Of a stretch of 64,000 nt of DNA, positions 1 to 10,574 are shown piece after piece. The notes under the pieces are model-generated. The model saw only the letters and a program-made list of their open reading frames with translations, was not told the DNA's origin and did not search any database. The stretch is from Adiantum capillus-veneris. Taxonomy: Eukaryota; Streptophyta; Polypodiopsida; Polypodiales; Pteridaceae. How positions within the stretch are numbered: the stretch's first letter is position 1; each line of letters begins with the position of its first letter. Location: NCBI GenBank assembly GCA_014529385.2, contig CM043960.1, positions 27,231,896-27,295,895 on the forward strand. The letters are read 5' to 3'. A program made the translations under genes and the position numbers.

Positions 1-1960
1 ACAATGCTTCCCAAGAGCAAGCAAATGTACAAAATGTTAAAAATGAACAAAATTTTTGTCTTATAAGACTCTCTTTTTCTTTATTTGTGCACAAAAATGA
101 AGTAGTATGCATGCTTAGATCAAGTTTGTGGAGACGACGTCTCCCAAACACCAAGTAGAGCTCGTCACTCTACTATGGAAGACTGATAGGACTGATGTGC
201 AGACATGCTTGTGGTAGCCTCAGGCTCTCAAGCGCCAAATGGACTAGTCATCCATTATGGAATGATGTCGTAGGGTAACATAGGGATCCTCTACCCACTA
301 AGAAAAGGACTCATGAACATGCTTTATCTTCTCTACACCATAGTCGAGGACGACTATGATTTCAAGAGAGAGGTAATGTCATAATAATCAATATCTAATT
401 CTCCTAAATGATTTTCTCATATTAAACTGATCATTTAATGTGGGGAAGGCTAGGGGAGAAAAAGCTAGAATATTGGTTAAGCTAGCAGACCGACCACAGT
501 AGGGATCCAAAGGAGGGAAAATAGGGATCCAAAGGGGGGGCCATCTGCAAAAGAGCCATGTCAACAATGGGCTAAAAAGACCCTAAGGTTCAGCCCATTA
601 AGACTTCCAAAATGCTAAGGTTCCAAAATTCAAAGGTTGTGTCCAAAAGGTCAACCCTAGGGAAAATTGGATGCTTAGTGTGTGTACAAAAGTCTTCTTC
701 AAAGCCTACAAAGGAGGGGGCGAGCCCATTTAGTAGGGGATGAGAGAGAAAGCCACACACACACACACACACAGTCTCCCTTTACACAAAGGGAATTAGG
801 GACACATGTCAGCTCCCTAGGCCAGATGCCCACAAGGTGTGCCCAATTCCTATTGGAAGACCCTTGAAGTGGACCAATGAGAATTAAGCTAGAGTAAATC
901 TAGTTTAATTAATTTAAAAACATTTAATAAAAGAAACCAATGAGAATTAAGTCTCCTAGAAGACTATTGGGAAGTTTCCCAAGGGGTCCAATGAGCATTC
1001 GGGAGCCGAATGGCTTGCCTGATTCCTATTGGCCAGGAGGCAAAGGGGTCCAATGAGAGTTTAGTTTAATTATTTAAATTACCTAAAGCTCTCACAAAAG
1101 GGGAAAGGGGGACACATGTCAGAAGGCTATCACTCATGCTGCTTAACACCCATTGGCTTGACTTGGGGAGGTCCAATGAGGCAAAAGCCAGACCAATTTA
1201 GCAGGAAGGGCTCGCCCAAGAGAGGGAGGGGGCTGATTTTTGCTTGGCATTGACACACACATACTCACACTTGACCATGTGTGAAGAAAGAATACTCTAT
1301 CTCCTCCCAAGCTTTAATGGAGAGCTCATCACCTACTCCAAGCTTGTGAGATAGAAGCCTACATCAACACTCTCTTGGCATGTGGATGCAAATCCAACCA
1401 AGAGCCAAGCTTCAATGCATGCTCATCTTCTCTACCAAGCTAATTACTAAGCTAAGCTATGCTAATATGAGTGATTATGTGAGGAGATGTACATCTTTCT
1501 CGTAAGATACTCCTTCTTCCTCTCAATCTACTCTCATACCCTGCTAGCTCTCACCATCTTCGAAGGTGTGTGAGGTCTTGGGTCTGAGAACAGGGATAAT
1601 TCAAGTTGTGTTTGATTAAGTGTTTTGCTTAGTGCATGAAGCTTCCATCTTCATTGCACTAGCTAGTCTTGAAGGAACACAAAGAATTGTATTGTACAAT
1701 GTCTCTCTTGATGGGAGAAACCATAATACAAAGCCTTTTGGAGGGGGGACCGGCTCCATGCAAATCCGGTCCTCAACTGTTGTCAATAGCTTAATTTCTC
1801 TCTCTTTTGAAATTATTGTTGATGCTATCTAACTAGGTGTTATGCTTTTTGTTGCTCTCTCCACCCAAGCACTCTTGTAATTCTCATTAGGAATCTATTC
1901 TAATGAAATGCCCACTATGTTCATGCTAATTTCCGCTACACATAAGTTATTAGGCCATTA
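1..1960. other. No gene recognised; simple-repeat-bearing DNA
   Basis: I recognise no coding region. The stretch holds a short CA microsatellite near 754-771 and repeated short phrases around 'GTCCAATGAG' between about 870 and 1180. It also has a run of CT-rich, LTR-leader-like sequence from about 1290 to 1620. The open frames are short and lack family motifs. It may be a degraded LTR, perhaps of the adjoining Copia element, but I could not find a paired copy in the window. Confidence 0.5.
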
Positions 1961-1964
1961 AATG

Positions 1965-3330
1965 TTACAGTGCCTTTTAAACATCTCATTTGGGACAATC
2001 ATGCTTGCTAAGTTTTTTGTATGCAGCCATTGGGATACTCAATTATTTCCCCCCTTTCATATTAAAATGTTGAAAGATCTTGTGAATATACTCTTCCTAC
2101 AAAAGTTCAAGTATACCACGTTTGAGATCTCTCTTGCTACACATACCAAGAAAGTGATGTGAATCACCCAAATCTTTCAAAGCAAACTACTTGTTTAAGA
2201 CATCCTTGAGAAGTGAAATCTCATCTTTTGAATTCTCAGCCTATGATCATATCATCCACGTACAAGATCAGAATGATGAAGGAACCATCACTCAACCTCC
2301 TTGTGTATGAGAAATGATCCTCTTGGCTCCGTACATAACCTTGGGACTGAATGTACTCATCAAAATTTATGTACCATTGTCATGAGCCTTGCTTTAATCC
2401 ATAAAAATCTTTCTTGAGTCTACACACTAGTTCTGTCCATGTTGGCTTCTCAGGCTTTATCGCAAAACCTTTTGGTTGTTTTGTGTAGACATCCTCTTCA
2501 AGATTCCCATGAAGAAACGTTGTCATCATATCCATTTGGACCAATTCCATGTCGAGTCAATAGCTACCAGGCCAAGAATAAGATGCAATGTAGTCATCTT
2601 GACCATTGGAGAAAATATTTCATCAAAATCCACACCTTTCATTTTCTTGAACCCTTTTGCAACCAATCTTGCCTTATACTTAGGCTCAAGATCAACTGTG
2701 GTATATGTCTTCTTGTACACCCATTTGCATGGCAATGCCTGTTTACCCACATGTAACTCTATAAATTCCCAAGTTTCATTTGCTAAGATTGAGTTATACT
2801 CAGATTGCATAGCCTCCTCCCACTTCATGCTCTCGTCCATTTGAATGGTCCCTTTGTAGCAAGTGGGTTCACTGCAATCAAAGACTAGCAAGTAGTCTAA
2901 TCTTGGCTCAGAGCGCTCAAGTGCACGAGATGTACAAGTAGATCGTTGAAGTGCTTGATTGTTGGATTCCTCTCTCTCTGGAACAACATGTGTGTGTACT
3001 AGTGGAAGGTGCATCACTAGCACATCCAACATTTTGTGTAACTGGTGGTGAGGCAACATCCTCAAACCGTACTCTACGATACTCAATGTCTTTCACTAGC
3101 TTTCTATGCATCTTAGACTTGTTGAATATCACTTGTGAGCTGCATATAAACTTCTTATATTTTGGGTCCCGAAGACAATATCACATCTCTCTTGTCTACA
3201 CCATATCCAATGAAGATGCACTTGTGTGATTTGGGGTCTAGCTTTTGTCTAAGCGCTTTTTGCACATGTTAGAACGCCTCACACACAAATACATGTAATC
3301 TATCATAATTGGGCTCTTTGCCCATCCACA
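1965..3330 (-). pseudogene. Copia reverse transcriptase, degenerate
   Basis: The minus frame at 3086-2526 shows the standard Copia RT entry: 'EEAMQSEYNSILANETWEF', then 'PCKWVYKKT' and 'YKARLVAKGF'. The frame is then lost. In other frames, matches continue down to about 2240: 'TFLHGNLEEDVY', 'KPTWTELVCRLKKDFYGLKQ' and the catalytic box 'LYVDDMII'. The YVDD aspartates are therefore still readable although the gene cannot be translated. Weak RT-connection similarity continues to about 1965. A linker between integrase and RT occupies about 3330-2900. This is a pseudogene. Confidence 0.85.
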
Positions 3331-3334
3331 TATT

Positions 3335-4115
3335 CTATGGAACCTTGTACTTTAGTGGTGTACTAGGTGATTGATTGATCAAATAAGCAGCCATTGTAAC
3401 AGCTTCTCCCCAAAATTCTTGAGGTAAGTTGGTCATAGACAACATAGAAGTGACCCATTCTTGAATGATTCTATTCATTCTCTCAGCCACATCATTTTGA
3501 GCGGGTGTGTAAGGCGTGGTAAAATATCTTCTAATGCCTCTTTTACTGTAAAAATCCTTGAACTCGGAGGAGATGTACTTGCCTCCATTGTCACTACGCA
3601 AAGCTTTCAGATTTCTACCCAATTGATTCTCGACCAATGAAAGACATTTGAAAGACGTCGCTCTTCTTCTTCAAGAGATAAACCCATACCTTTCTTGTAG
3701 AGTCATCTATGAATGTCAAGAAGTATAATGCTCCCTCTAGAGACTTGAGTGGCATAGGTCCGCACAAGTCACTTTGAACGAGATCTAGAGGACTCCCCAA
3801 CTCCTTGTCCAAAGGTGTTGATGTCAACCTAGTCTGTTTTCCATGGATGCAATGCTCACATAAAGAGAAGTTAGAGTAGTCTAACATATTTATATAACCA
3901 AAACACTGCAAGAATTTCATTCCCTTTTGACTCATATGTCCTAACCGGCTATGCCACAACTCTATAGACAGCAGCTCGACTACACAAATAGAATTCTCTT
4001 TCACAGAAGAGACATAAAGTGAGTACAATGAACCAAAATTTTGGCCTTTAAACATGACCAAAGTTTTCTTCTTGATAATCCAAGAACCATGATCAAATAT
4101 GGTAGTGTAACCCAA
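3335..4115 (-). pseudogene. Copia integrase (GAG-pre-integrase plus catalytic core)
   Basis: Two overlapping minus-strand frames (4115-3615 and 3637-3335) cover it. The first has the HHCC zinc-binding region ('LWHSRLGHMS' followed by 'CEHCIHGKQ') and the first catalytic aspartate in 'VQSDLCGPM'. The second has 'LRSDNGGKY' (second aspartate) and 'TPAQNDVAERMNR' (glutamate). All three DDE residues are therefore visible. A frameshift near 3630 separates the halves. Integrase would insert the cDNA; this copy cannot make a complete protein. Confidence 0.88.
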
Positions 4116-4129
4116 ATCATCCAGCTACC

Positions 4130-4717
4130 CAACTGACATGAAACTCTTCGTCAATTTGGGTACATGTCTAACATTATGCAACATAAACTCAATGCCATTA
4201 TGCATAGTAAACTTAATTCTACCCACACCACATATATCAACCTTATAGGAATTGCCTAGATTCATTGTGCCATATGTGGCAGTATGTAGAAAATCACTCC
4301 TTGTGAGGAATTGCCTAGCTTCATTGTGCCATACGTGGTAGTATGTAGAAAATCACTCCTTGTGAGGAATTGCCTAGCTTCATTGTGCCATATGTGGCAG
4401 TATGTAGAAAATCACTCCTTGTGAGGAGACACGTGAAAGCTAGCACCTGAGCCCACAATCCAATTTTGCGCATAACACTTGTCAAGAGCTAACAATGCAT
4501 CAGGACTCAAATCCAATGTGAAAATCAACACATTATTTGGCACATCACAAATTGTGTCAATGGTTGGAGACTCAACCACATTAATTTCTTCAATTTTTAC
4601 GTTGCGTTTAGGTTTGTCAGACTTCGCTTTCTCTTTTTCCTTATCAAGCTTCATTGTGTGGCAATCTTTCTTCAAGTGTCTCTTTTTATGGCAATAGCAA
4701 CACTCAACATTTCTCAT
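4130..4717 (-). pseudogene. Copia zinc knuckle and protease, expanded by a triplication
   Basis: The minus frame starting at 4717 encodes 'CCYCHKKRHLKKDC', a CX2CX4HX4C nucleocapsid knuckle. A lysine-rich linker follows, then 'VGSGASFHVSPHKE', the Copia protease active-site region. The usual D-S-G is V-G-S-G here, so the catalytic aspartate appears lost. Downstream protease sequence is interrupted by three copies of a 59-bp segment and by stops. Confidence 0.8.
4261..4437. repeat. 59-bp tandem triplication in Copia protease
   Basis: The segment starting 'TTCATTGTGCCATA' recurs at 4261, 4320 and 4379 with a 59-bp period and only a few substitutions. Since 59 is not a multiple of three, each added unit shifts the frame. 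Confidence 0.92.
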
Positions 4718-4792
4718 GCCTTTGCCACGACTCTTGCTACGACCTTGCCTGCAATCTTGAGAACAACCACGGTTGCGACCATGCTGCCTTTT

Positions 4793-5346
4793 CTAGTTGT
4801 GATTTCCACTAGACACATACACATCACCATGCCCACTCGAATGAAGAGATTGATGTTGAATCTCCTCAGTGATCAACGCACCAGCAACATCACTGAAACT
4901 AGCTTTCCACTGGGTGCGACCATGCTGCCTTTTCTTGTCGTGATTGCCACTAGCCACATGCCCACTCTCATAAAGAAATTGATGTCGAATCTCCTCAGTG
5001 AGCAACACACCAGCAACATCACTAAAAACAAGCTTTCCATTGGGTGCCAAATTGCTTATGGCTGTATTGAAGGTATCCCATGATGATGGTAGCGAACATA
5101 GCAAGAAAATGTCCTTCATTCCATTATCAAAATCGCGACCTTTTAAAGTAATCTCTAAATACACGTTGCTGAACTTGCTCAAGTGAGAACTAACATTATT
5201 GCCTTCTTTCATGTTCATGCGTGACATAGAACATAACAACCTTGTTCAAGGCGTTGTTGACATCCCATGCGTGACATAGAGCATCCCACAAATCTTTGAC
5301 ATTGGTCTTATCCATTATGATAAAGTAAATGGATTCATCAATGTGC
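4793..5346 (-). pseudogene. Copia Gag (UBN2 domain)
   Basis: Minus-strand translation gives classic UBN2 Gag phrases: 'YFIIMDKTNVKDLWDAL' near 5320-5265, 'RMNMKEGNNVSSHLSKF', 'FLLCSLPSSWDTFNTA' and 'LLTEEIRHQ'. A stretch around 4870-5030 partly repeats itself ('SDVAGVLLTEEI' and later 'SDVAGALITEEI'), so there was an internal duplication of about 110-130 bp. The reading frame breaks near 5240. The N-terminal part is not present beyond 5346, and its continuation is found at 12850-12940 on the other strand. Confidence 0.87.
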
Positions 5347-5523
5347 AAGATTCTCAAGATAGAATGGGAACTTGTAAGTATAGAGCTTTTTAAAAATCAC
5401 GCATAGGATTCGCGAACGCCAAAAAAATAAAATAAAAATAAAATTTAGAGCCGCGATGACGCGCGAGCTTTTTCTTCTCCTATTCTTGAAACTTCTCAGT
5501 ATTCTTAGCACCCCCCTAGGGCG

Positions 5524-5531
5524 TATATAAA
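5524..5531 (+). promoter_or_regulatory. LTR TATA box
   Basis: TATATAAA in the context 'GCGTATATAAAGGACCC', at the position conserved in every LTR of this family. Confidence 0.75.
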
Positions 5532-6095
5532 GGACCCTTCTCCTCTCACTTTTGACACACACATCTACAGACGCGGAAGCTCTCTCACAACGACATGCCA
5601 AAGGAAGCCTCTCTCCCTTAACCTCTCACCCTCAAGCCATCTCCATCTCCAATTGTCGACGTGCCGTCACATGATTTGTGAACACACTCTCTATCTCTCT
5701 CTCTCCAACAATGCGCTTTTCTTTTCTCCATTCCGAAGCTATGGCTCCTAAGTGTGTAACGCGAAGTTCTAAGGACGCCCATGCTGTTACACCACTAAGG
5801 AAGGTGGGAAGAAAGGTGCCAACTCCGAACAAATTTATAATTCTGCATAGTATTCATGTTGACCGGTAAGATGAACTTAGACCTTACCTTAAACCGACCG
5901 GAAACGTGATTGTTCAATCACATGAAACAAGCGTGTGTTTCATAAAGTAGTAAAAGTATTGTTTTAACTGTTATTGTTTGATAAAGAATACTGTTGATAA
6001 GTGATTATGGTTTGAGAATATGATTTTGATTGATCTTGTTGAAAGAAACATTTAGAATATGAAATACTGAAAGAAAATCTTGTTTCCAGATGGAA

Positions 6096-6304
6096 CTCGC
6101 GGTTAGTAAGAGGAATCCTGCGGAAATTAAAGTTGAGGTCATCAACTTCCTTTTTTTTACCTTGCGGTTAGCAAGATGCCTTGCGGGTAGCAAGATGACC
6201 CTTGTGGTTAGCAATAGGGAAGTATGCGTATCTCACGGTTAGCGATTAAGAAAAATCTTTGCAAAGGCTCTGTCGGTTAGACAGAGAAAGTCCGTGGTTA
6301 CGGC
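6096..6304 (+). repeat. GGNTA hairpin cluster in the inverted LTR
   Basis: Contains CTTGC-GGTTA-GCAAG, CTTGC-GGGTA-GCAAG and a 7-bp-stem hairpin CTCTGTC-GGTTA-GACAGAG at 6268-6286, plus decayed members. See the clusters at 15131 and 16234 for the wider pattern. Confidence 0.85.
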
Positions 6305-6917
6305 AAAACTTGTATAGAAACTAAAGACTCTCTTTTTTTTTGCAGATTATAGAATTGTTTAACTCCTGTTATGAAAGAATTGTTTGCTGATGTTGAAAGA
6401 ATTGTACTAAAGAACTTGTGCTAGAAACTAATTAAGGAACATTGTTGTATATATCGTGGTAGTAATTAGAAAACATTAAAAGAACGGGTGAGTGCGGTTT
6501 GGAAAGTGTGGACCGGCTCAAGTTGCCGGTCAAGGATGGTTTGACTCGATTAGTCAAGTACTTTTCACTTTGTATTAGTTAGTTAGAGATTTATCTCATG
6601 TCATATTTCGGATTTAAGGATGGCGGCTGTGTCTCTTAAACGCGGGGAAAAAGGCGTTGTTTTTGGATCCTTATTATGTGAAAGGGATTTTCTTCTCTTA
6701 TAATGTAGGATCTAGAGTCCATAGAACCTTTGACCTCATCAACCTGGCTTGTGGCGTAGGGTCTTGCAACTACGAACACATCAGGTGGAAGTATTCTTCT
6801 CTTTGGTTGCTCGTATTCTTGCTTCGCATTATCGGAATAGGGTGTCGTGAATGGATTTAGAGGATAAAGAAGGCTATCTTCCAAGTCGCCCCGATCTTTT
6901 AGTATGGGGACCTTACA

Positions 6918-7387
6918 GGAAGCTATGTTATAATTTTGTTTATATCTGATTTTTGAGCACTTTTCATGCTATTTTTAGCTTTTCATGATTTTTAGTACCA
7001 TTTAGTGAAAAACGAGTCCACTTTCTTATTCCAATGGACAAGGGGAACTCGTGATTCAATTTTGGAAAATTTTCTTTTTTTCTTTTTATGCTATTTTTAG
7101 CTTTTTGTGCTATTTTTAGCTTTTTATGTTTTTTGGTGTTTTTGAAAAGCAACATGCTTTTTTAAATGACGAAACATAAAAATATTATTTTGTCTCCGTT
7201 GGATTTAAAAACGACGACCCAGAGAAAAAACGAGATTAAACAAAAATTTTATAAAAATTATTTTCATAAAAAGCGACACCGTAAATATATTGGGATAGTA
7301 CGAGAAAGTCATAATTATGTCGAGGCATCATGGTGCCGCATAGTGTAGTCTCGGTTTCATTAATTGCAGGGTACTAGTCGGTTAAAT
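6918..7387. other. AT-rich spacer, no gene
   Basis: No coding signal. Short repeated phrases such as 'GCTATTTTTAGCTTTT' occur around 6968-7130. It was the flank of the AUT element before the inversion. Confidence 0.55.
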
Positions 7388-7582
7388 GCAGGTACTATGG
7401 GAAAGCATAGGCAGGAGGACTTCAGAACCTAAAAGTTTGGATTCTCAAGAGAGAGAGGTTAGGTCCAAGAATGCAGCTGATAAGGGGTTATCAGATGATC
7501 TTTTTGATGCCTTGCTAGAAGCACCAATTTCATTGAAGTTGGGGTAGCTATTGAAGCTAGTCTATGATTTTAGTCAGATAAA

Positions 7583-8167
7583 TTGTCAAACCAAACCAAA
7601 GATAAGGAGGAGAAGGAGAAGGAGAAGGGACAAAACAGTTTCATTGATTTAACTGCGATTGATTGTGGAGATGTACCTCCAACGGATGTGGACTACAAAG
7701 TACTTGAGATAAAAATATTAGCATTGGGAAGGTGTACCTTCCTGATGTGTTGGTGGATGGGGGTTCATGAGTGAATATTCTTCGTGAATCAGTTTGCAAG
7801 AAATTGAACCTCACAAAATGGGAATTAACACCTTTTCAAGTAAAGATGACTGATCAAGAAGGGTACAACCTTTGGGGATTCTCACAAATCAGACAATCAG
7901 TGTGGCAAGATTACCTTTTGTATAGTCAATTTTGTGGTACTTAAACTGGAAGAATTAGCATGCTCTTACCCAATGATTTTGGGAAGACCATGGCTTAGGG
8001 TAGCTGAGGTGAAGCGGTTATGGGGAGCAGACACAATTGTGATCAAGCATAAGAAGAAAAGGTTGAGGATGCAGATGATACAAAAGAAGACTATTCCACC
8101 TGGTTTTAGACCTCTGCATGCAAAAAGTATCAATATGGGTCAAGCCATTGAGGAAGATGAAGAATAA
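7583..8167 (+). pseudogene. Ty3 (Tat-like) protease region
   Basis: After an acidic lysine/glutamate-rich linker the reading switches frames to give the protease active site 'VLVDGGS' near 7745-7770, followed by 'VNILRESVCKKLNLTKWE'. Farther on, 'ELACSYPMILGRPWLRVAEVK' (7947-8010) is the conserved C-terminal protease phrase. Stops and two frameshifts break it. The active-site loop keeps D-G-G. Confidence 0.75.
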
Positions 8168-8220
8168 GAATTTCTTCAAAGAAACAAAATAGTAGTGTAT
8201 GATTCATAACTAAATGGGGA

Positions 8221-9120
8221 GTGTATGATTCCAATGTTATGAACTTTGGATTGAAGAATGCACCACCTGCTTTTCAAAAGTGGGTTATGGAAATCTTTTC
8301 TCCTTACTTGACTACTTTCATGAAGGTATTTTTGGGTGATTTCAGTGTGTCAAGCAACAAGGAGGATCATCTCAACCACTTGAGATTATATTTTGAGAAA
8401 TGTAGAGAAGCAAGGTTTTTATTGAACCCTGCTAAGTGTGCTTTTGCTATCAAAAGAGGTGTCTTATTGGGCCATATCATCAATAAAGAGGAAATACAAA
8501 TAAATGCAAGGAAGGTGGAAGCAATCTTGAAAGCTTTACCACCAAACATAGTGAAGCAGCTGATGAGATTTATTGGACAAGTAAAGTGCACTGCATGGAA
8601 GATTTTTGAGAATTTTGGCTCATGTTTGTGTTCCCCTTACTCAAATAACAAGAAAGGATGTAGACTGTGTGGAAAGAAGAACAGGAAGCTACGCTGAAGA
8701 AAATTCTGGTGATTGCACTGGTCAATCCTGATTCCTCCTGATTGGAAGTTACCTTTTTGTTTGTTTGTAGATGCATCCCTTTCAGCTGTGGGTGCAATTT
8801 TGATGCAGGAACCTAGAAAAGAGTGGTTTAAACCTATTTATTATGCCAGGAGAGTGCTCTCATCTGCAGAATAAACTACACAATTACTAAAAGAGAATGT
8901 CTAGGGATGATTTTTGGATTGAAAAAATTCAGACATTACTTGTTGGCAAACAAAGTAGTGATCCATGTGGATCATCAGGCTCTCGTGTATTTAGTCAGTA
9001 AACCACATCTTTCAGGAAGGTTGGCTAGATGGGTACTGTTGATGCAAGAATTTGACTATTCAGTTATCCATAGGCCAGGCATGGAGTAGGTGATATCCAA
9101 CTATTTGAGCAGGTTAGCTA
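8221..9120 (+). pseudogene. Ty3 (Tat-like) reverse transcriptase C-terminal half and RNase H
   Basis: It begins with 'MNFGLKNAPPAFQKWV' (the usual 'MPFGLKNAPATFQ'). The metal-binding box reads 'VFLGDFSVSS' where 'VDDF' is expected, so one catalytic aspartate is lost. 'LNPAKCAFAIKRGVLLGHI' and the RT thumb follow. RNase H/connection phrases include 'FLFVCRC' (degenerate 'PFLLYLAVS'-like), 'TKRECLGMIFGLKKFRHYL' and 'HVDHQALVYLV'. The first RT motifs are missing because sequence between about 8167 and 8221 is deleted. Confidence 0.82.
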
Positions 9121-9260
9121 TAGGAGAGCCACCCATTGAAGTAAAATATGAGTTACCTGATGCAAATCTATTTCTAGTGGATTTTGTGGATAATGAGGAT
9201 TCTTGGTATGAAGATATGTTATATTTTCTACTGCATGAAATCTTTCCAAAATAATTTGTA

Positions 9261-10390
9261 GTGGTCAAAAGAAGATTATTGACATGGAGAAGTAGAGCAT
9301 TTATAGTGATTATGGGTATTCTTTACAAAAGAGGAATAGATCAGGTTTTAAGGGGGTGTGCTAAAAAATTTGAACAAAAAATGATCTTGAATGAAGCACA
9401 TTCAGGTGATGCTAGTGGCCATTTCTCAAGGGACATTATAGCAAAGAATATTTTTCAGTCAGGTTTGTGGTGGCCCCATGAGTTTTCAAAGATGGTCATA
9501 AGTTTGTTAAAACTTGTTTAGCTTGTCAAAGAGATTGTAGGCTAATGGATGTGGACAAGATGTCTTTACAACCAATTCTCCCTTTAGAACCTTTTCAAAA
9601 GTGGGGTCTTGACTTTGTGGGCCCTGTCAAGCCCACAAAGTCAAGACCTTGTACAAGCAATGGAGGATAATAAGGCAAAGAGTGGGGAAAAGTTCATGTA
9701 CAAGAATATAATGACCAAGTTTGGGTGTCCATTGGAATTGGTCTCTAATCAGGGAGTTCACTTCATAAATAAATTAATCAAAAGGTTGACTGAATATCAT
9801 TTGATTATTCACAAGAAGTCCACATTATATTATCCATAGGCAAATGGTCAAGCAAGATCCACAAACAAAACTTTGGTTAGGATCTTGAGAAGGATAGTTT
9901 CAAAAAACAGAACAGATTGGGGTACAAAACTGGATTTTGCATTGTGGGCTTTTAGGACAACTTTCAAGGTCAGTATAGGCATGACTCCATTTAAAATGGT
10001 GTATGAGTTAGAAGCTATTGCACCAGTGAAATATAGATTGTTAGGAGATCCTGCAACATCTTCTTAGACAGGAACAACTTTTGAAATTAGAAGAAAACAT
10101 AATTCAGGCAACTTACATCACTGAGGCAATTCATAGGAGAAGACAAGCTTGGTTGGACAAAAATTTGAAGTACAAATCATTTGAAGAGGGTGACTGCGTA
10201 CTAATATACAATAGAAAATTGGGAAAAGACCAGGAAAATTGAAGCTTAGATACTTGGGACCTTTCAGATGGCTTAAGAAGTTTTATTAGTTAGCAGATGA
10301 GCAAGGAAGGATTTTTCCAAAGACCGTAAATGGATTTTGTTTGAAACCTTATGTAAGTGGAGGTGATCATTTTAAGGGCCATGGGACAAA
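9261..10390 (+). pseudogene. Ty3 (Tat-like) integrase
   Basis: The H2C2 region is readable around 9400-9530 ('EAHSGDASGHFSRD', then 'CLACQRD' in a shifted frame). 'WGLDFVGPV' at 9603-9627 carries the first aspartate. The second catalytic residue is changed ('LVSNQGVHF' instead of SDQG), and the glutamate in 'GQAEST' reads 'GQARST'. The integrase is therefore catalytically dead as well as frameshifted. About 35 codons between the first aspartate and 'AMEDNKA' are missing, replaced by a snap-back inverted copy. The C-terminal domain continues to about 10390 ('LRYLGPFRWLKKFY'). Confidence 0.82.
9605..9648 (+). repeat. Perfect 18-bp snap-back inverted repeat in integrase
   Basis: The arm at 9605-9622 (GGTCTTGACTTTGTGGGC) is followed by an 8-nt loop and its exact reverse complement at 9631-9648. 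The left arm is genuine integrase coding sequence; the right arm replaces the expected continuation. Confidence 0.95.
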
Positions 10391-10574
10391 GTAATTAAAT
10401 CATGGAGAATTTGTGGGAGAAATTTGTGCGATTAGTGGGGAGATGTCACATCCCATCCATTCAAATTTGGAAAAGCATAAGGGTTCAAATCTACACTTCC
10501 TCCCTCAACTCTCATTTCCCTTACGCACGCGTTTGTACTTCCCAAAGATCGAAACGTGTTTTCTTCTTGCTACC

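Larger units (their letters stand above)
1965..5346 (-). mobile_element. Decayed Ty1/Copia retrotransposon, 5' part inverted away
   Basis: Read on the minus strand, the domains come in Copia order: UBN2-type Gag, CCHC zinc knuckle, aspartic protease, integrase, reverse transcriptase. Integrase before reverse transcriptase separates Copia from Ty3. The element is riddled with stops and frameshifts. It fades out near 1965 inside the RT region, and no RNase H or 3' LTR is recognised. Its upstream end stops at 5346, where the sequence switches abruptly to a Ty3 LTR. The missing Gag N-terminus lies at 12850-12940 in opposite orientation, because an inversion has cut the element. Confidence 0.88.
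5347..6917 (+). repeat. Inverted major part of the AUT 3' LTR
   Basis: It is homologous to the LTRs at 39514-41354 and 14010-15990, but starts abruptly about 265-285 bp into the LTR ('TCTCAAGATAGAATGGG') and runs to the canonical end '..GGGGACCTTACA' at 6917. The missing LTR beginning is at 12941-13203 in opposite orientation. Inside are a TATA box, an exon-1-like ORF beginning 'MAPKCVTRSSKDAHAV' near 5741, and the GGNTA hairpin cluster. Relative to the TR-GAG LTRs it has a deletion of roughly 110 bp that removes the predicted splice donor. The same deletion is seen in the LTR at 39514-41354, supporting common membership. The flanking GGAAG at 6918-6922 is the reverse complement of the CTTCC at 41355-41359. 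Confidence 0.92.

Noticed and set aside
131-145. Palindrome GGAGACGACGTCTCC
   Set aside because: A single short palindrome in anonymous sequence, with no second copy or context.
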